Below are positions 33,219 through 42,102 of a stretch of DNA of 64,000 nt, one piece after another (position 1 is the stretch's first letter; every line of letters begins with the position of its first letter). Under the pieces are notes generated by a model, which saw nothing but the letters and a program-made list of their open reading frames with translations, had not been told where the DNA came from and searched no databases. The stretch comes from a bacterium (lineage in GTDB: Bacteria > Desulfobacterota > JAPLJL01): assembly GCA_028713675.1 (NCBI GenBank), contig JAQTNV010000005.1:42793-106792 (forward strand), in the 5' to 3' direction. A program made the position numbers and the translations under genes.

Positions 33219-33253
33219 AAAAAAAGGGCGGTCAGAATGACCGCCCTTCGTTT
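33219..33253. terminator. Bidirectional terminator
   Basis: The perfect stem GGGCGGTCA-GAA-TGACCGCCC (33226-33246) is flanked by an A-run on the left and TTCGTTTT on the right. It lies between the converging DUF362 and RCC1-repeat genes. A second hairpin, CCCCCCTTT/AAAGGGGGG, lies at 33181-33204. Confidence 0.85.
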
Positions 33254-33275
33254 TCAGATTTGAATAAGATGTTGT

Positions 33276-35372
33276 TTATGGATTAATCACCTGAACCGGA
33301 GTATTTATATTGCCAAAATACCCCGCACCAAATTGACCATTTTCGTTATCCCCCCAGCATCTGATGGAATTATCGGCTAACCGAGCACAGGTGTGCTCCT
33401 CTCCCGTAGTTATCTCCGCCGCCGTAGTTATCCCGGATACGGTCACCGGGGTGTTGGAATCCGTCCACGTCCCATCCCCCAATTCACCATACCCGTTATA
33501 CCCCCAGCATCTGATGGAATTATCGGCTAACCGAGCACAGGTGTGATTCCCTCCCGCGCTTATCTCAGCCGCCGTTATCCCACCGGATACGGCAACCGGG
33601 GTGTTGGAAGTGTCATACGTCGCATCCCCTAATTCACCAGACCAGTTAGCCCCCCAGCATCTGATGGAATTATCGGTTAACCTCGCACAGGTGTGATTCC
33701 CTCCCGCGCTTACTTCAGCCGCCGTAGTTATCCCGGATACGGTCACCGGGGTGTTGGAATTGTCATATGTCCCATCCCCTAATTCACCATCATTGTTATA
33801 CCCCCAGCATTTGATGGTATTACCAGTTAACCTCGCGCAAGTGTGACCATTTCCTGCATTTATCTCGGCCGCCGTCGTTATCCCGGATACGGTAACCGGG
33901 GTGTTTGAAGTATTATAAGTCCCATCCCCTAGCTCACCTTCATTGTTACGCCCCCAGCATTTGACGGTATTATCTGCTAACCGAGCACAGGTGAAATTCC
34001 CTCCCGCGCTTATCTCAGCCGCCGTGGTTATCCCGGATACGGTCACCTGGGTGTTTGAAGTATTATAAGTCCCATCCCCTAATTGACCAGACCAGTTCCC
34101 CCCCCAGCATCTGATGGTATTATCGGTTAGCTTCGCACAGGTATGATAATATCCCGCACTTATCTCCGCCGCCGTGGTTATCCCGGATACGGTCACCGGG
34201 GTGTTGGAATTCGAATTCGTCCCATCCCCTAATTCGCCTTCATTGTTATACCCCCAGCATATAACGGTATGATTGGTTAGCCTCGCACAGGCGTGAGTCT
34301 TCCCTGCACTTATTTCAGCCGCCGCAGTTATTCCGGATGCGGCAACCGGGATGTTGTAAGTGTTATTCGTCCCATCCCCTAATTCACCTTCATTGTTATG
34401 CCCCCAGCATCTGATGGTATTATCAGCTAACCGAGCACAGGTGTGATACATTCCTGTGGTGATCTCAGCCGCCGTAGTTATCCCGGATACGGTCACCGGG
34501 GTGTTGGAATTCCAATTCGTCCCATCCCCTAATTCACCGTCATTGTTATACCCCCAGCATCTGAGGGAATTGTCAGCTAATCGAGCACAGGTGTGATAAT
34601 ATCCGGCGTTTATCTCCGCCGCCGTATTTATCCCCCCGGATACGGTCACCGGGATGTTGGAATTAGCATTCGTCCCATTCCCTAATTCGCCGTCATTGTT
34701 ATACCCCCAGCATCTGAGGGAATTGTCAGCCAACCTCGCGCAGTTATGTAAGTATCCTGCGTTGATCTCAACCGCGAAATTTGATATCCCGGATACGGTT
34801 ACCGGAACGTTCGAATCCGAATTCGTTCCATCCCCTAATTGGCCCTGGTAGTTATACCCCCAGCAATGGGTGGTATTATCGACTAATCGGGCACAGGTGT
34901 GATATCCTCCTGTGCTTATCTCCGCCGCCGTGGTTATCCCGGATACGGCAACCGGGATGTTTGAATTCGTATTGGTTCCATCCCCTAATTGACCCTTCCA
35001 ATTACTCCCCCAGCATCTGACGGAATTATCGGTTAACCTCGCGCAGGTGTGATTCCCTCCCGCGCTTATCTCCGCCGCCGTAGTTATCCCGGATACGGCA
35101 ACCGGGGTGTTGGAATTCGAATTCGTCCCATCCCCTAATTGGCCATAACCATTCGCCCCCCAGCATTTGATTTTATTATCAGTTAACCGAGCGCAGGTGT
35201 GAAAACCTCCTGCGCTTATATAAGCTGCCGTGGTTATCCCGGAAGCATAAACCGGGATGTTTGAATTCGTACTCGTTCCATTCCCTAATTGACCATACTC
35301 GTTAGCCCCCCAACATTTGACGGTCTTATCAGCTAACAGGGCACAGGTGTGATGATGCCCCGCGCTTATCTG
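33276..35372 (-). repeat. Tandem ~150-bp coding repeats (14 RCC1 units)
   Basis: The 14 RCC1 units are conserved at the DNA level, with recurring blocks such as GCCGTAGTTATCCCGGATAC and CCCCCAGCATCTGATGG every ~150 bases. The second block encodes the IRCWG core on the opposite strand. Such uniformity suggests recent expansion or gene conversion. Confidence 0.85.
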
Positions 35373-38078
35373 AATCGCGGCCAGATACTCCCTTTTCTTT
35401 TCAATAGTATTGGTATTTTCATTGTTTGCTGCTGAATTATCCTTGGCCCGAATAACATAATAGTAGGTCTGCCCCGCGGTCAGACCCGTTACCTTATAAT
35501 TCCAAATATTCGGACCCACTGTATAAGTTGCGGTAAAACCTGCCGCGCACGCGCCGGCAGCAGTAGATTGGCATATTTCATAGGTAATCGCCGACTGTGG
35601 CATTATATCGTCCGTTGCCGGCGCCCAGAACAGCATTACCCCTGTGTCCGACAGGGCCAGGATATCCTTTATCCCCGAAAAGGTCGGAGGGTTAATGTCT
35701 GTTATTATCCATTCGTAATGAGCAGGGGTTGGATCTTTATTGCCCGCCAGATCAATTGCCCTGACATCAAAGGTATGACTACCCTCATAAAGGCCAAGGT
35801 AGATCTTGGGAGAGGTGCAGGCTGAATAACCACCGGAATCAATCTGGCATTCAAAAGATAAGCCGATTTCGGGGAGAGAGTTAAACGCAAATGTGGCTGA
35901 GGCCTGAGGTGAAGGATCTGAAGGATTACCGGTGATACTCGTATCCGGCGGGGCGGTATCCACGGTGTAGTTGAGATCCTTGTTGGTACCGGCGGTATCA
36001 CCGTTCCCCAGAGAGTCCTGGCAGGCGATGTGAACGGAAGCTGCGCCTTCCGGCAACCCAGAGGTCGCGCAGGAGATAGAGGCGGTCCCATCACCCGTGC
36101 AATCCCCGGACATACCGGAGTAGCTCAGATCGGTAATGGACCATTTGCAGTCCCCGTTTTCGTTTAAACTTAATGTGATGGTAGGAGAGTTGGTTTTGAT
36201 GAGGGACGCTGAAGCCGGGCTCCAGCCGGACTGAACCGGCGGAGTTGTATCCAGGGTGTAGGTGAGATGTTTGTTGGTAGCCGCGGTATCCGCGTTCAGC
36301 AGGGAGTCCCGGCAGGCGATGTAAATGGTTTTTGCGCCATCTGATGCCGATATTCCCGAAACCCCGCAGGAGATGGAGTTGGTCCCATCACCTGTGCAGT
36401 CTCCGCTCATGTCGGCATAGTTTTGATCGGAAAGGGACCATTTGCAGTCCCCGCTTTCATTCAAGCCTAAAGTGATCGTCGGGAATGGGGTTTTCCCGGT
36501 AACGGGACTCCACCCGGACTGGGTCGGCGGAGTGGTATCCACGGTGTAGGTAAGAAGCTTGTTGGTAGCCGCGGTATCCGCGTTTCCCGGCATGTCCTTA
36601 CATGCGATGTAGACGGTGTTGGCGCCTTCCGACAGCCCTGAGACTCCGCAGGAACAGGAGAAAGATTGATTACACGAGCAGGTATTGGCCACGTTTAGAT
36701 CGTAGCCCTGATCAGAAAGAAACCATTGGCAGGCCCCCATTTCACTCAAACTGAAATTAATGGTTGGTGATTTAGTGGCGATGGCGGACGCGGAAGCCGG
36801 GCTCCAGCCGGACTGTACCGGCAGGGTGGTATCCACGGTGTAGGTAAGATGCGTGTTGGTAGCCGCGGTATCCGCGTTCAGTACGGAATCCCGGCAGGCG
36901 ATGTAAACGGTGTTCGCGCCCTCCAATAGCCCGGAGACCCCGCATAATATGGAAATGGTCCCGTCGCCCGTGCAGTCATCAGCCATTGAAGCATAGTCTT
37001 CATCGGAGAGGGACCATTTGCAGTCCCCGTTTTCGTTCAAACCGACAGTAACGGTTGGTGATTTGGTGGTAATGGTAGCCCCGGAGGCCGGGCTCAGGTA
37101 ATTCTGGACCGGCGGAGCAGTATCCACTGTGTAGGCGCGGCCGGTGCTGGTAGCCGCGGTATCCGCGTTTCCCAGGGAGTCCCGGCAGGAAAGGTAAACG
37201 GTGTTTGCGCCTTCCGATAGTCCCGAGACCCCGCAGGAAATGGAAGTGGTCCCATCGCCGATGCAGTCTCCGGCCATGCCGGCATAGCTTTGGGCGGAGA
37301 GGGACCATTTGCAGTCCCCGTTTTCGTTCAAGCTGAGCGTGATGGTGGGCGACTTGGTCGCGATACTGCCCCAGGAAGGGCTCCAGCCGGACTGAACCGG
37401 CGAAGTGGTATCAATGGTCCAGGTATAGCTGGCAGGGGTTTGATCTATGGCGGTCCTGGTCGGGTTCATCGCCCTCACCTCGAAAGTATGCCCCCCGTCA
37501 GAATAATTCGTACCGGGGTAATATACCTGAGGAGATGAGCAGGTGTTCCAACCTTTAGAATCCAACTGGCACTCAAAGGTAGAGCCGGCCTCGGTAGAGG
37601 CAAATTCAAAAGTCATTGAGACCTGGTTTGAGGGATTTTGAGGGTGGGAAGTGATGGAAGTATCCGGTGTGGTGCCAGCGGGTATAGTGGCATCATTAAG
37701 GGTCGTCGCAGTCGCCTCATTGGAATAATCGGAATCGCCGGCCGAATTAGAAGCCTTAATCCGGTAGGAATATAAAGTCGCGGAGGTTAGTCCCGTATCC
37801 GAATAAGAGGTGGTGTTGGCGGCTAGAGCGGTTACCAAGGCATAAGAGCCGCCGGAAACCATCCTTTCGATCTTGAAGCCCTCTTCATTGTCCGAATTAT
37901 CCGTCCAACTGAGCTCAACCTGGGATGAAGAAACTGCCGTGGTTTGAAGGTTCGTCGGCGGAATGGGCAGGGAGGATTCCGAGCCGCCCCCGCCCCCGCA
38001 TCCGGCAGATTGGAAAGAAAACACGAAGATTGTACTGACAATAAATGCGGTGATCCAACTTTTTCGGCCTTTTATCAC
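33276..38078 (-). CDS. Large lipoprotein with FN3, Ig-like and 14 RCC1 repeats
   Basis: A 1600-residue exported protein. Its N-terminus, MIKGRKSWITAFIVSTIFVF, ends at a lipobox-like QSAGC (Cys27) followed by a glycine/serine linker, so it is probably a lipoprotein. Residues 40-130 are a fibronectin type III domain (LSWTDNSDNEEGFKIER). About 130-890 hold Ig-like modules, including five ~97-residue repeats with GDCKWSLS, GDCTGDGT and YTVDTTPP. From about 890 to the end there are 14 RCC1-type repeats of ~50 residues (HTCARLxDNxIRCWGxN, then GELGDGT), which should make beta-propellers. Paired cysteines in each repeat fit a life outside the cytoplasm. A surface adhesion or binding role is inferred from architecture. 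It is transcribed alone and ends at the shared terminator. Confidence 0.88.
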   Translation of the reverse strand: MIKGRKSWITAFIVSTIFVFSFQSAGCGGGGGSESSLPIPPTNLQTTAVSSSQVELSWTDNSDNEEGFKIERMVSGGSYALVTALAANTTSYSDTGLTSATLYSYRIKASNSAGDSDYSNEATATTLNDATIPAGTTPDTSITSHPQNPSNQVSMTFEFASTEAGSTFECQLDSKGWNTCSSPQVYYPGTNYSDGGHTFEVRAMNPTRTAIDQTPASYTWTIDTTSPVQSGWSPSWGSIATKSPTITLSLNENGDCKWSLSAQSYAGMAGDCIGDGTTSISCGVSGLSEGANTVYLSCRDSLGNADTAATSTGRAYTVDTAPPVQNYLSPASGATITTKSPTVTVGLNENGDCKWSLSDEDYASMADDCTGDGTISILCGVSGLLEGANTVYIACRDSVLNADTAATNTHLTYTVDTTLPVQSGWSPASASAIATKSPTINFSLSEMGACQWFLSDQGYDLNVANTCSCNQSFSCSCGVSGLSEGANTVYIACKDMPGNADTAATNKLLTYTVDTTPPTQSGWSPVTGKTPFPTITLGLNESGDCKWSLSDQNYADMSGDCTGDGTNSISCGVSGISASDGAKTIYIACRDSLLNADTAATNKHLTYTLDTTPPVQSGWSPASASLIKTNSPTITLSLNENGDCKWSITDLSYSGMSGDCTGDGTASISCATSGLPEGAASVHIACQDSLGNGDTAGTNKDLNYTVDTAPPDTSITGNPSDPSPQASATFAFNSLPEIGLSFECQIDSGGYSACTSPKIYLGLYEGSHTFDVRAIDLAGNKDPTPAHYEWIITDINPPTFSGIKDILALSDTGVMLFWAPATDDIMPQSAITYEICQSTAAGACAAGFTATYTVGPNIWNYKVTGLTAGQTYYYVIRAKDNSAANNENTNTIEKKREYLAAIQISAGHHHTCALLADKTVKCWGANEYGQLGNGTSTNSNIPVYASGITTAAYISAGGFHTCARLTDNKIKCWGANGYGQLGDGTNSNSNTPVAVSGITTAAEISAGGNHTCARLTDNSVRCWGSNWKGQLGDGTNTNSNIPVAVSGITTAAEISTGGYHTCARLVDNTTHCWGYNYQGQLGDGTNSDSNVPVTVSGISNFAVEINAGYLHNCARLADNSLRCWGYNNDGELGNGTNANSNIPVTVSGGINTAAEINAGYYHTCARLADNSLRCWGYNNDGELGDGTNWNSNTPVTVSGITTAAEITTGMYHTCARLADNTIRCWGHNNEGELGDGTNNTYNIPVAASGITAAAEISAGKTHACARLTNHTVICWGYNNEGELGDGTNSNSNTPVTVSGITTAAEISAGYYHTCAKLTDNTIRCWGGNWSGQLGDGTYNTSNTQVTVSGITTAAEISAGGNFTCARLADNTVKCWGRNNEGELGDGTYNTSNTPVTVSGITTAAEINAGNGHTCARLTGNTIKCWGYNNDGELGDGTYDNSNTPVTVSGITTAAEVSAGGNHTCARLTDNSIRCWGANWSGELGDATYDTSNTPVAVSGGITAAEISAGGNHTCARLADNSIRCWGYNGYGELGDGTWTDSNTPVTVSGITTAAEITTGEEHTCARLADNSIRCWGDNENGQFGAGYFGNINTPVQVINP

Positions 38079-38159
38079 GGTCTTATCTCCTTTTCGAAAA
38101 TTAGTGTGCCCAATGCTAGTCTGATAAGTAAATGGTTGTCAATGATTTTAGGAGCAAGT

Positions 38160-38203
38160 TAAAACAAAACTAAGGGCGGCCAGAATGACCGCCTTTAGTT
38201 TTT
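38160..38203 (-). terminator. Terminator downstream of 38263-39621
   Basis: The stem AACTAAGGGCGGCCA-GAA-TGACCGCCTTTAGTT (38168-38200) has one mismatch pair, and on the minus strand is followed by TTTGTTTT. It separates the exported-protein gene from the RCC1 lipoprotein gene. Confidence 0.75.
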
Positions 38204-38228
38204 GAATTTACTGGTTATTGGTAATTCA

Positions 38229-38255
38229 TAACGCAGCCTGAAGGCTGCGGCTACC
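38229..38255 (-). repeat. Hairpin repeat GCAGCCT/AGGCTGC variant
   Basis: The stem CGCAGCCT-GA-AGGCTGCG (38232-38249) followed by GCTACC is, on the minus strand, the 28651-type hairpin with both GG/CC pairs swapped. It starts a few bases beyond the stop codon at 38263. Confidence 0.65.
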
Positions 38256-38262
38256 CGTCTCG

Positions 38263-39621
38263 CTAATTAGCCGAAACCTCCAGCGGCTGATCGAAAATGT
38301 TGAGGTAATCCTTCTCCTTACCCTCGGTATAATCCTTGATCATGAACAGCGCCGGGTAGATGTAAAAGATTCCCTTTTCCAGGTCCCGGAGGCCGTCCAG
38401 CCAGTAGCCGACGTCGGGGGATTCCCCCGGAGTGGCTTCGGGGGGATCAATGGAGGCATCGTCATCCTGGTAATAAAGGCGGGTCGTAATCGGGGTCTTC
38501 TGGAATGTTCCATCCGGTTTCCGGTCCAGAACCAGGCGGATCATGAAAACCCCAGGCGGGCCCGAGGCCAGGAACCAGTTGAAGCCCTCTTTTCCGTTCA
38601 GGATGTTTTCATCCTCATCCATTTTCCCGTCGATTTTAAGCCAGCGCGGGTCCAGATTGGTTTTGAGCTTCCAGCCATGCATATTTTTCAGGTCGGCAGT
38701 TCCCCTGACGATGATGTAAGGGATTAAAAACTTGAAGGATTTGGTTGAGATAAGCAGACGAGCCTTGATCGGAATCTGCACCGCGTTCTCGTAGAAAATA
38801 TTTTCCACCGCCGCCGCAGGGCTCCGAAACATCCGGGTGAACTTGATCGCGCTCCGGGTTCTCCGGATCACCCGGATGGGGCCATCCTTGTAAAGGGAAA
38901 GCTTGGAGATGAAATTCGACTCCTCCAGGGGAAACTCGATTCCGATAATCTTTACCTTCAGTCGAATTTTCATCCGGTCCAGAATGTTGGATGAACCACG
39001 GATGCTGATCATCCCTGGCACGATGGGAAGCTCCGGGGGAAAACCCATCACGTAATTGCCGGTTTTGATCTGGTCCTCGGGGAAAATATAATCTACATAA
39101 TCCCGGTGGGAGCGGGCAAAAGAACCCTTGAAAGAACAAAGATAAACCCAAGCCTTTCCGCCATCCAGCGGATCCTTGAGCATGATTTCATCCACCTTGA
39201 GAGCTTCCGGGGGATACCCTTCCGGGGAAACCCGGTCGCCTGAGTCCTTGACCATAAAAGCCAATTCGTCATTCTCATCAAGATTTCCGTCATCCTCGTC
39301 CCGTTCCGGTTTCAAACCGGTTCCCGCCAGGGCGGGCGGGACCTGGGTCAAAACCCACTCTCCTTCCTTATTAATCTCGTCAATCTGAAAGGGAATGGGC
39401 ACCAGGCTCCCATCGTGGAAGGCGAAAAGCCCGAGCTGATTGATATCTTCTCCCAGGCTCTTCCGCAGAACCTTCCCGGGCGCAACCACGAAATCCTCCG
39501 TCCGAGTGATAGTTTTCTTCTCCAGCACGGTTTTTGGGGAATTTGAAGCTTTCGCCTCTCCCATCATGATTAGAGAAGCGAAAGCAGACAAAACCAAAAA
39601 CAGAGACTTCCGAAGAATCAT
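38263..39621 (-). CDS. Exported protein of unknown function with Ca-binding-like loop (paralogue of 39881-41245)
   Basis: A 452-residue protein of no family I recognise. The signal peptide is residues 1-25 (MILRKSLFLVLSAFASLIMM, then GEAKA). An acidic loop, ERDEDDGNLDENDELAF (about residues 104-120), has the D-x-D-x-G-x-x-D-x-x-D/E spacing of a calcium site. Other blocks shared with 39881-41245 are QIDEIN / QVDEIN, EWVLTQVPP, SKLSLYKDGPIRVIRRTRSA and WFLASGP. The latter part looks beta-rich, with no transmembrane helix, so it is likely periplasmic or on the cell surface. Each of the two paralogous genes has its own terminator. Function unknown. Confidence 0.82.
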   Translation of the reverse strand: MILRKSLFLVLSAFASLIMMGEAKASNSPKTVLEKKTITRTEDFVVAPGKVLRKSLGEDINQLGLFAFHDGSLVPIPFQIDEINKEGEWVLTQVPPALAGTGLKPERDEDDGNLDENDELAFMVKDSGDRVSPEGYPPEALKVDEIMLKDPLDGGKAWVYLCSFKGSFARSHRDYVDYIFPEDQIKTGNYVMGFPPELPIVPGMISIRGSSNILDRMKIRLKVKIIGIEFPLEESNFISKLSLYKDGPIRVIRRTRSAIKFTRMFRSPAAAVENIFYENAVQIPIKARLLISTKSFKFLIPYIIVRGTADLKNMHGWKLKTNLDPRWLKIDGKMDEDENILNGKEGFNWFLASGPPGVFMIRLVLDRKPDGTFQKTPITTRLYYQDDDASIDPPEATPGESPDVGYWLDGLRDLEKGIFYIYPALFMIKDYTEGKEKDYLNIFDQPLEVSAN

Positions 39622-39783
39622 ATTCCTCCGCAGAAATCCGTGGAACCAGATTATTCACCCGCTTGGGTCAAAACCAGATATGTCGGGAAATTAGATTGTA
39701 CTATTCTCTGTTTTTTCTAACTGAAAGTCAAAACACAGTAGACGGAATACAGTAAAAGGTAAACGGGGGAAAACAATAAAATG

Positions 39784-39811
39784 AAAAAAGGGCGGGAATA
39801 AACCCGCCCTT
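39784..39811 (-). terminator. Terminator downstream of 39881-41245
   Basis: The stem GGGCGGG-AATAAA-CCCGCCC (39790-39809) is followed on the minus strand by a TTTTTT run. Confidence 0.8.
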
Positions 39812-39880
39812 GCCATAACCTATGAGCTTTGACCTTTGAGCTATTTATTTAGCCCTTTCTCGCGTTTCTCGCTTGTCTTG

Positions 39881-41245
39881 CTAATTTACCGTTACCTGAA
39901 TCGGCTGGTCGAGGATCTTAAGGTAGTTCTTCTCGGCTCCATCTGAATAATCGTCGATCAGGTACATGATCGCAAAAAAGTACAAGGTGCCCTTATCCAG
40001 ATCGGGCAGGCCATCCATCCACCAGCCTACCTGGGGCGACTGGCCGGGAACGGATTCCGGGGGATCCGGCGCGGTATCGTCGTCCACATAATAAAGGCGG
40101 GTCTTGATCGGGGATTTTTGGAAAGAGCCATCGGGATTCCGGTTCATGATCATCCGGATCATGAAAGCCCCTTCCGGCCCGGAAGCCAGAAACCAGGTCG
40201 AACCTTCGCCCTGGATGCTCTTCTCCACTTCGTCCATTTTGCCGTCCAAGCTCATCCAGCGGGGATCGGTATCCACCTTGAGTTTCCAGCCGTGCGTATT
40301 GTGAAGATCGGCGGTTCCCCTGACCCGGATATAACTGATCACACTGCTGAAGCTTTTCAGCGAAATGGGAATTCCGACCCGAATCGGGATAAGCATGGTA
40401 TTGTCGTAATAGATGTTTTCCACCGCTGCCGAAGGGGTCCGGAACACCCCGATGAATTTAATCGCGCTCCGGGTCCGGCGGATTACTCGAATGGGGCCAT
40501 CTTTGTAGAGGGAAAGCTTGGAAACCATGTTGCCTTCATCAAAACCGAAGGGGATTCCCATGATTTTGGTGGAAAGCCGGATTTTCATCCGGTCAATCAG
40601 GTTGGGAGAGCCCTGCAGGCTGACCAGGCTCGGGGCGATGGACATCTTGGGATCAAAACCGAGGACATAACCCTTGGCCGCCACCTGGTTTTTGTCCGGC
40701 CGGTATTCCACGTAATCTTTATTGGAAAGCGGAGGATTTTCCCGGAAAGAAAGCAGGTAAACCCAGGCCCGTCCATTGTCCGCCGGATCCCGGAGCGTGA
40801 TCTCGTCGACTGCTTCTACTCCGGCGGGCAAGCCGTTGAAAGAAACCCGGTCGCCGGCGTCGCGGGCCATGAAAGCCATTTCATCGTTGTCATCCAGTCT
40901 GCCGTTATCGTTATCCTGCTCGGGCTTTACCGATTTCTTCGCTTCGGGCGGCACCTGGGTCAGCACCCACTCCCCATCGGGATTAATTTCGTCGACCTGG
41001 AATGGGATCGGCTGGAACTTCCCATCAATATGAGCGAAAAGGGAGAACTTGGCGATTTCCCTGCTCAAATTCTGCTTCAGTTTCTCCCCGTGCACCACCA
41101 CGTAGTCAGCCTGTCGGGAAAGCCCTTTCTTTTCGATAACCGTGGGGTTCGATCCATTTAATGATCCTTCCCCGGCCCATGAGACTGAAGAGAAAATCAC
41201 TATCGCCATAATAATTAAAAAGGTTTTTACTGCACTGCGTGACAT
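39881..41245 (-). CDS. Exported protein of unknown function with Ca-binding-like loop (paralogue of 38263-39621)
   Basis: A 454-residue paralogue of 38263-39621. The signal peptide MSRSAVKTFLIIMAIVIFSS ends at SVSWA. The acidic loop EQDNDNGRLDDNDEMAFMA and the block SKLSLYKDGPIRVIRRTRSA are kept, and the end of the protein (YFFAIMYLIDDYSDG) aligns with YIYPALFMIKDYTEG of the paralogue. A GTG lies two codons upstream, but the ATG at 41245 has AGGGGTG at the right distance. The gene stands alone behind an AT-rich upstream region. Function unknown; secretion is well supported. Confidence 0.82.
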   Translation of the reverse strand: MSRSAVKTFLIIMAIVIFSSVSWAGEGSLNGSNPTVIEKKGLSRQADYVVVHGEKLKQNLSREIAKFSLFAHIDGKFQPIPFQVDEINPDGEWVLTQVPPEAKKSVKPEQDNDNGRLDDNDEMAFMARDAGDRVSFNGLPAGVEAVDEITLRDPADNGRAWVYLLSFRENPPLSNKDYVEYRPDKNQVAAKGYVLGFDPKMSIAPSLVSLQGSPNLIDRMKIRLSTKIMGIPFGFDEGNMVSKLSLYKDGPIRVIRRTRSAIKFIGVFRTPSAAVENIYYDNTMLIPIRVGIPISLKSFSSVISYIRVRGTADLHNTHGWKLKVDTDPRWMSLDGKMDEVEKSIQGEGSTWFLASGPEGAFMIRMIMNRNPDGSFQKSPIKTRLYYVDDDTAPDPPESVPGQSPQVGWWMDGLPDLDKGTLYFFAIMYLIDDYSDGAEKNYLKILDQPIQVTVN

Positions 41246-41434
41246 AATCACCCCTATGTTAAAATCTGTTATCTATCTAATATTACAAGTATATTATCAA
41301 TATGCATCCATAGATATTAACGCACTCTTTACGCAGTGCGTAAATAGTGCGAAATACTCAAACCCGGCCTGGTAAAAACCTGAAATATTTTACAGTTATT
41401 TTCTATTTTGATTTAGGATAGAATAAATTTACTG
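41246..41434. other. AT-rich non-coding region upstream of 39881-41245
   Basis: Together with the repeats at 41435-41690 this is the only gene-free stretch over 300 bases. It is AT-rich and probably carries the promoter of the minus-strand gene. It also contains an imperfect inverted repeat with CGCACT and AGTGCG (ACGCACTCTTTACGCAGTGC, about 41320-41350). No small gene or RNA is evident. Confidence 0.5.
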
Positions 41435-41480
41435 GTAGACGGTAGACGGAATACAGCATACGGTAGACGGTAGACCGGGA
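41435..41480. repeat. GTAGACGG short tandem repeat, copy 1
   Basis: Repeated GGTAGACGG/ATAC units ending TAGACCGGGAAA. A second tract with the same ending lies at 42788-42826, beyond the GIY-YIG and membrane-protein genes, and a degenerate one at about 39737-39770. Confidence 0.65.
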
Positions 41481-41488
41481 AATCTGAG

Positions 41489-41690
41489 AGATTGCCGCGC
41501 CCTGAATTCAGGCCCTTTCGCAGAGCTCAGGGTTTCAGCTCACCGCAATGACAAAAAGTGACGTCACATTAGATTGCCGCGCTCCCGTTGGTCGCTCGCA
41601 ATGACGATATGAGGGGCATGGCGAGAAGCAGTTAATATTTTCTGTCATTGCGAGGAGTCACGCCTTAGCGAGACGACGAAGCAATCTCTC
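41489..41690. repeat. GTCATTGCGAGGAG/GATTGCCGCGCTCC palindromic elements, left of the GIY-YIG gene
   Basis: A degenerate unit (41489-41553) is followed by a full ~120-base unit (41571-41690). The unit's left arm AGATTGCCGCGCTCCCGTTG and its following GTCGCTCGCAATGACGA are repeated exactly at 41989-42026. Its right part, TGTCATTGCGAGGAG to GAAGCAATCT, is the inverted partner. It stops eight bases before the GIY-YIG start codon. Confidence 0.8.
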
Positions 41691-41697
41691 ATTTCAA

Positions 41698-41985
41698 ATG
41701 GACAAACAATATTACGTTTATATAATGGCTAATAAGAATAATACCGTCCTTTATACCGGAGTCACTGGCGACTTAAAGAAAAGAATCTTCGAACACAAGG
41801 AAAAATTGGTGGAGGGTTTTACTAAAAAATACAATATCACCAAGTTGGTTTATTATGAGGTTTTTAATGATTCGGCAAATGCAATCACAAGAGAAAAACA
41901 AATAAAAGCCGGGTCAAGGCAGAAAAAAATTGACCTGATCAATTCAATGAATAAAAAGTGGAAAGATTTATATGATGAAATATAA
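41698..41985 (+). CDS. Small GIY-YIG-domain nuclease-like protein
   Basis: A 95-residue single-domain protein of the UvrC N-terminal/UPF0213 type. The GIY and YIG positions read YYVYIMANK and VLYTGVTG. The conserved arginine is in LKKRIFEHK, and the expected metal-binding glutamate is in AITREKQIK. Members cut or nick DNA; small stand-alone ones have mostly unknown roles. The gene is notably AT-rich compared with the acyl-CoA genes nearby. It has no clear ribosome site, and repeat elements of one family abut both its start and its stop. That suggests it moved in together with the repeats. Confidence 0.85.
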   Translation: MDKQYYVYIMANKNNTVLYTGVTGDLKKRIFEHKEKLVEGFTKKYNITKLVYYEVFNDSANAITREKQIKAGSRQKKIDLINSMNKKWKDLYDEI

Positions 41986-41987
41986 TC

Positions 41988-42095
41988 GAGATTGCCGCGC
42001 TCCCGTTGGTCGCTCGCAATGACGACGGGAGAGCCATTGCGAGGAGCGCTTTTTATATTCTGTCATTGCGAGGAGCGAAGCGACGAAGCAATCTA
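41988..42095. repeat. GTCATTGCGAGGAG/GATTGCCGCGCTCC palindromic element, right of the GIY-YIG gene
   Basis: It begins three bases after the GIY-YIG stop and has the same layout as 41571-41690: identical 37-base left arm, variable middle, then TGTCATTGCGAGGAGCGAAG to GAAGCAATCT. It ends eight bases before the next start codon. Confidence 0.8.
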
Positions 42096-42102
42096 ACATA
42101 AC

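Noticed and set aside
33276-35372. Regular ~150-bp repeats that might suggest a CRISPR-like or satellite array
   Set aside because: The repeats are in frame, encode RCC1 units with conserved HTCARL and CWG cores, and lack unique spacers of constant length.
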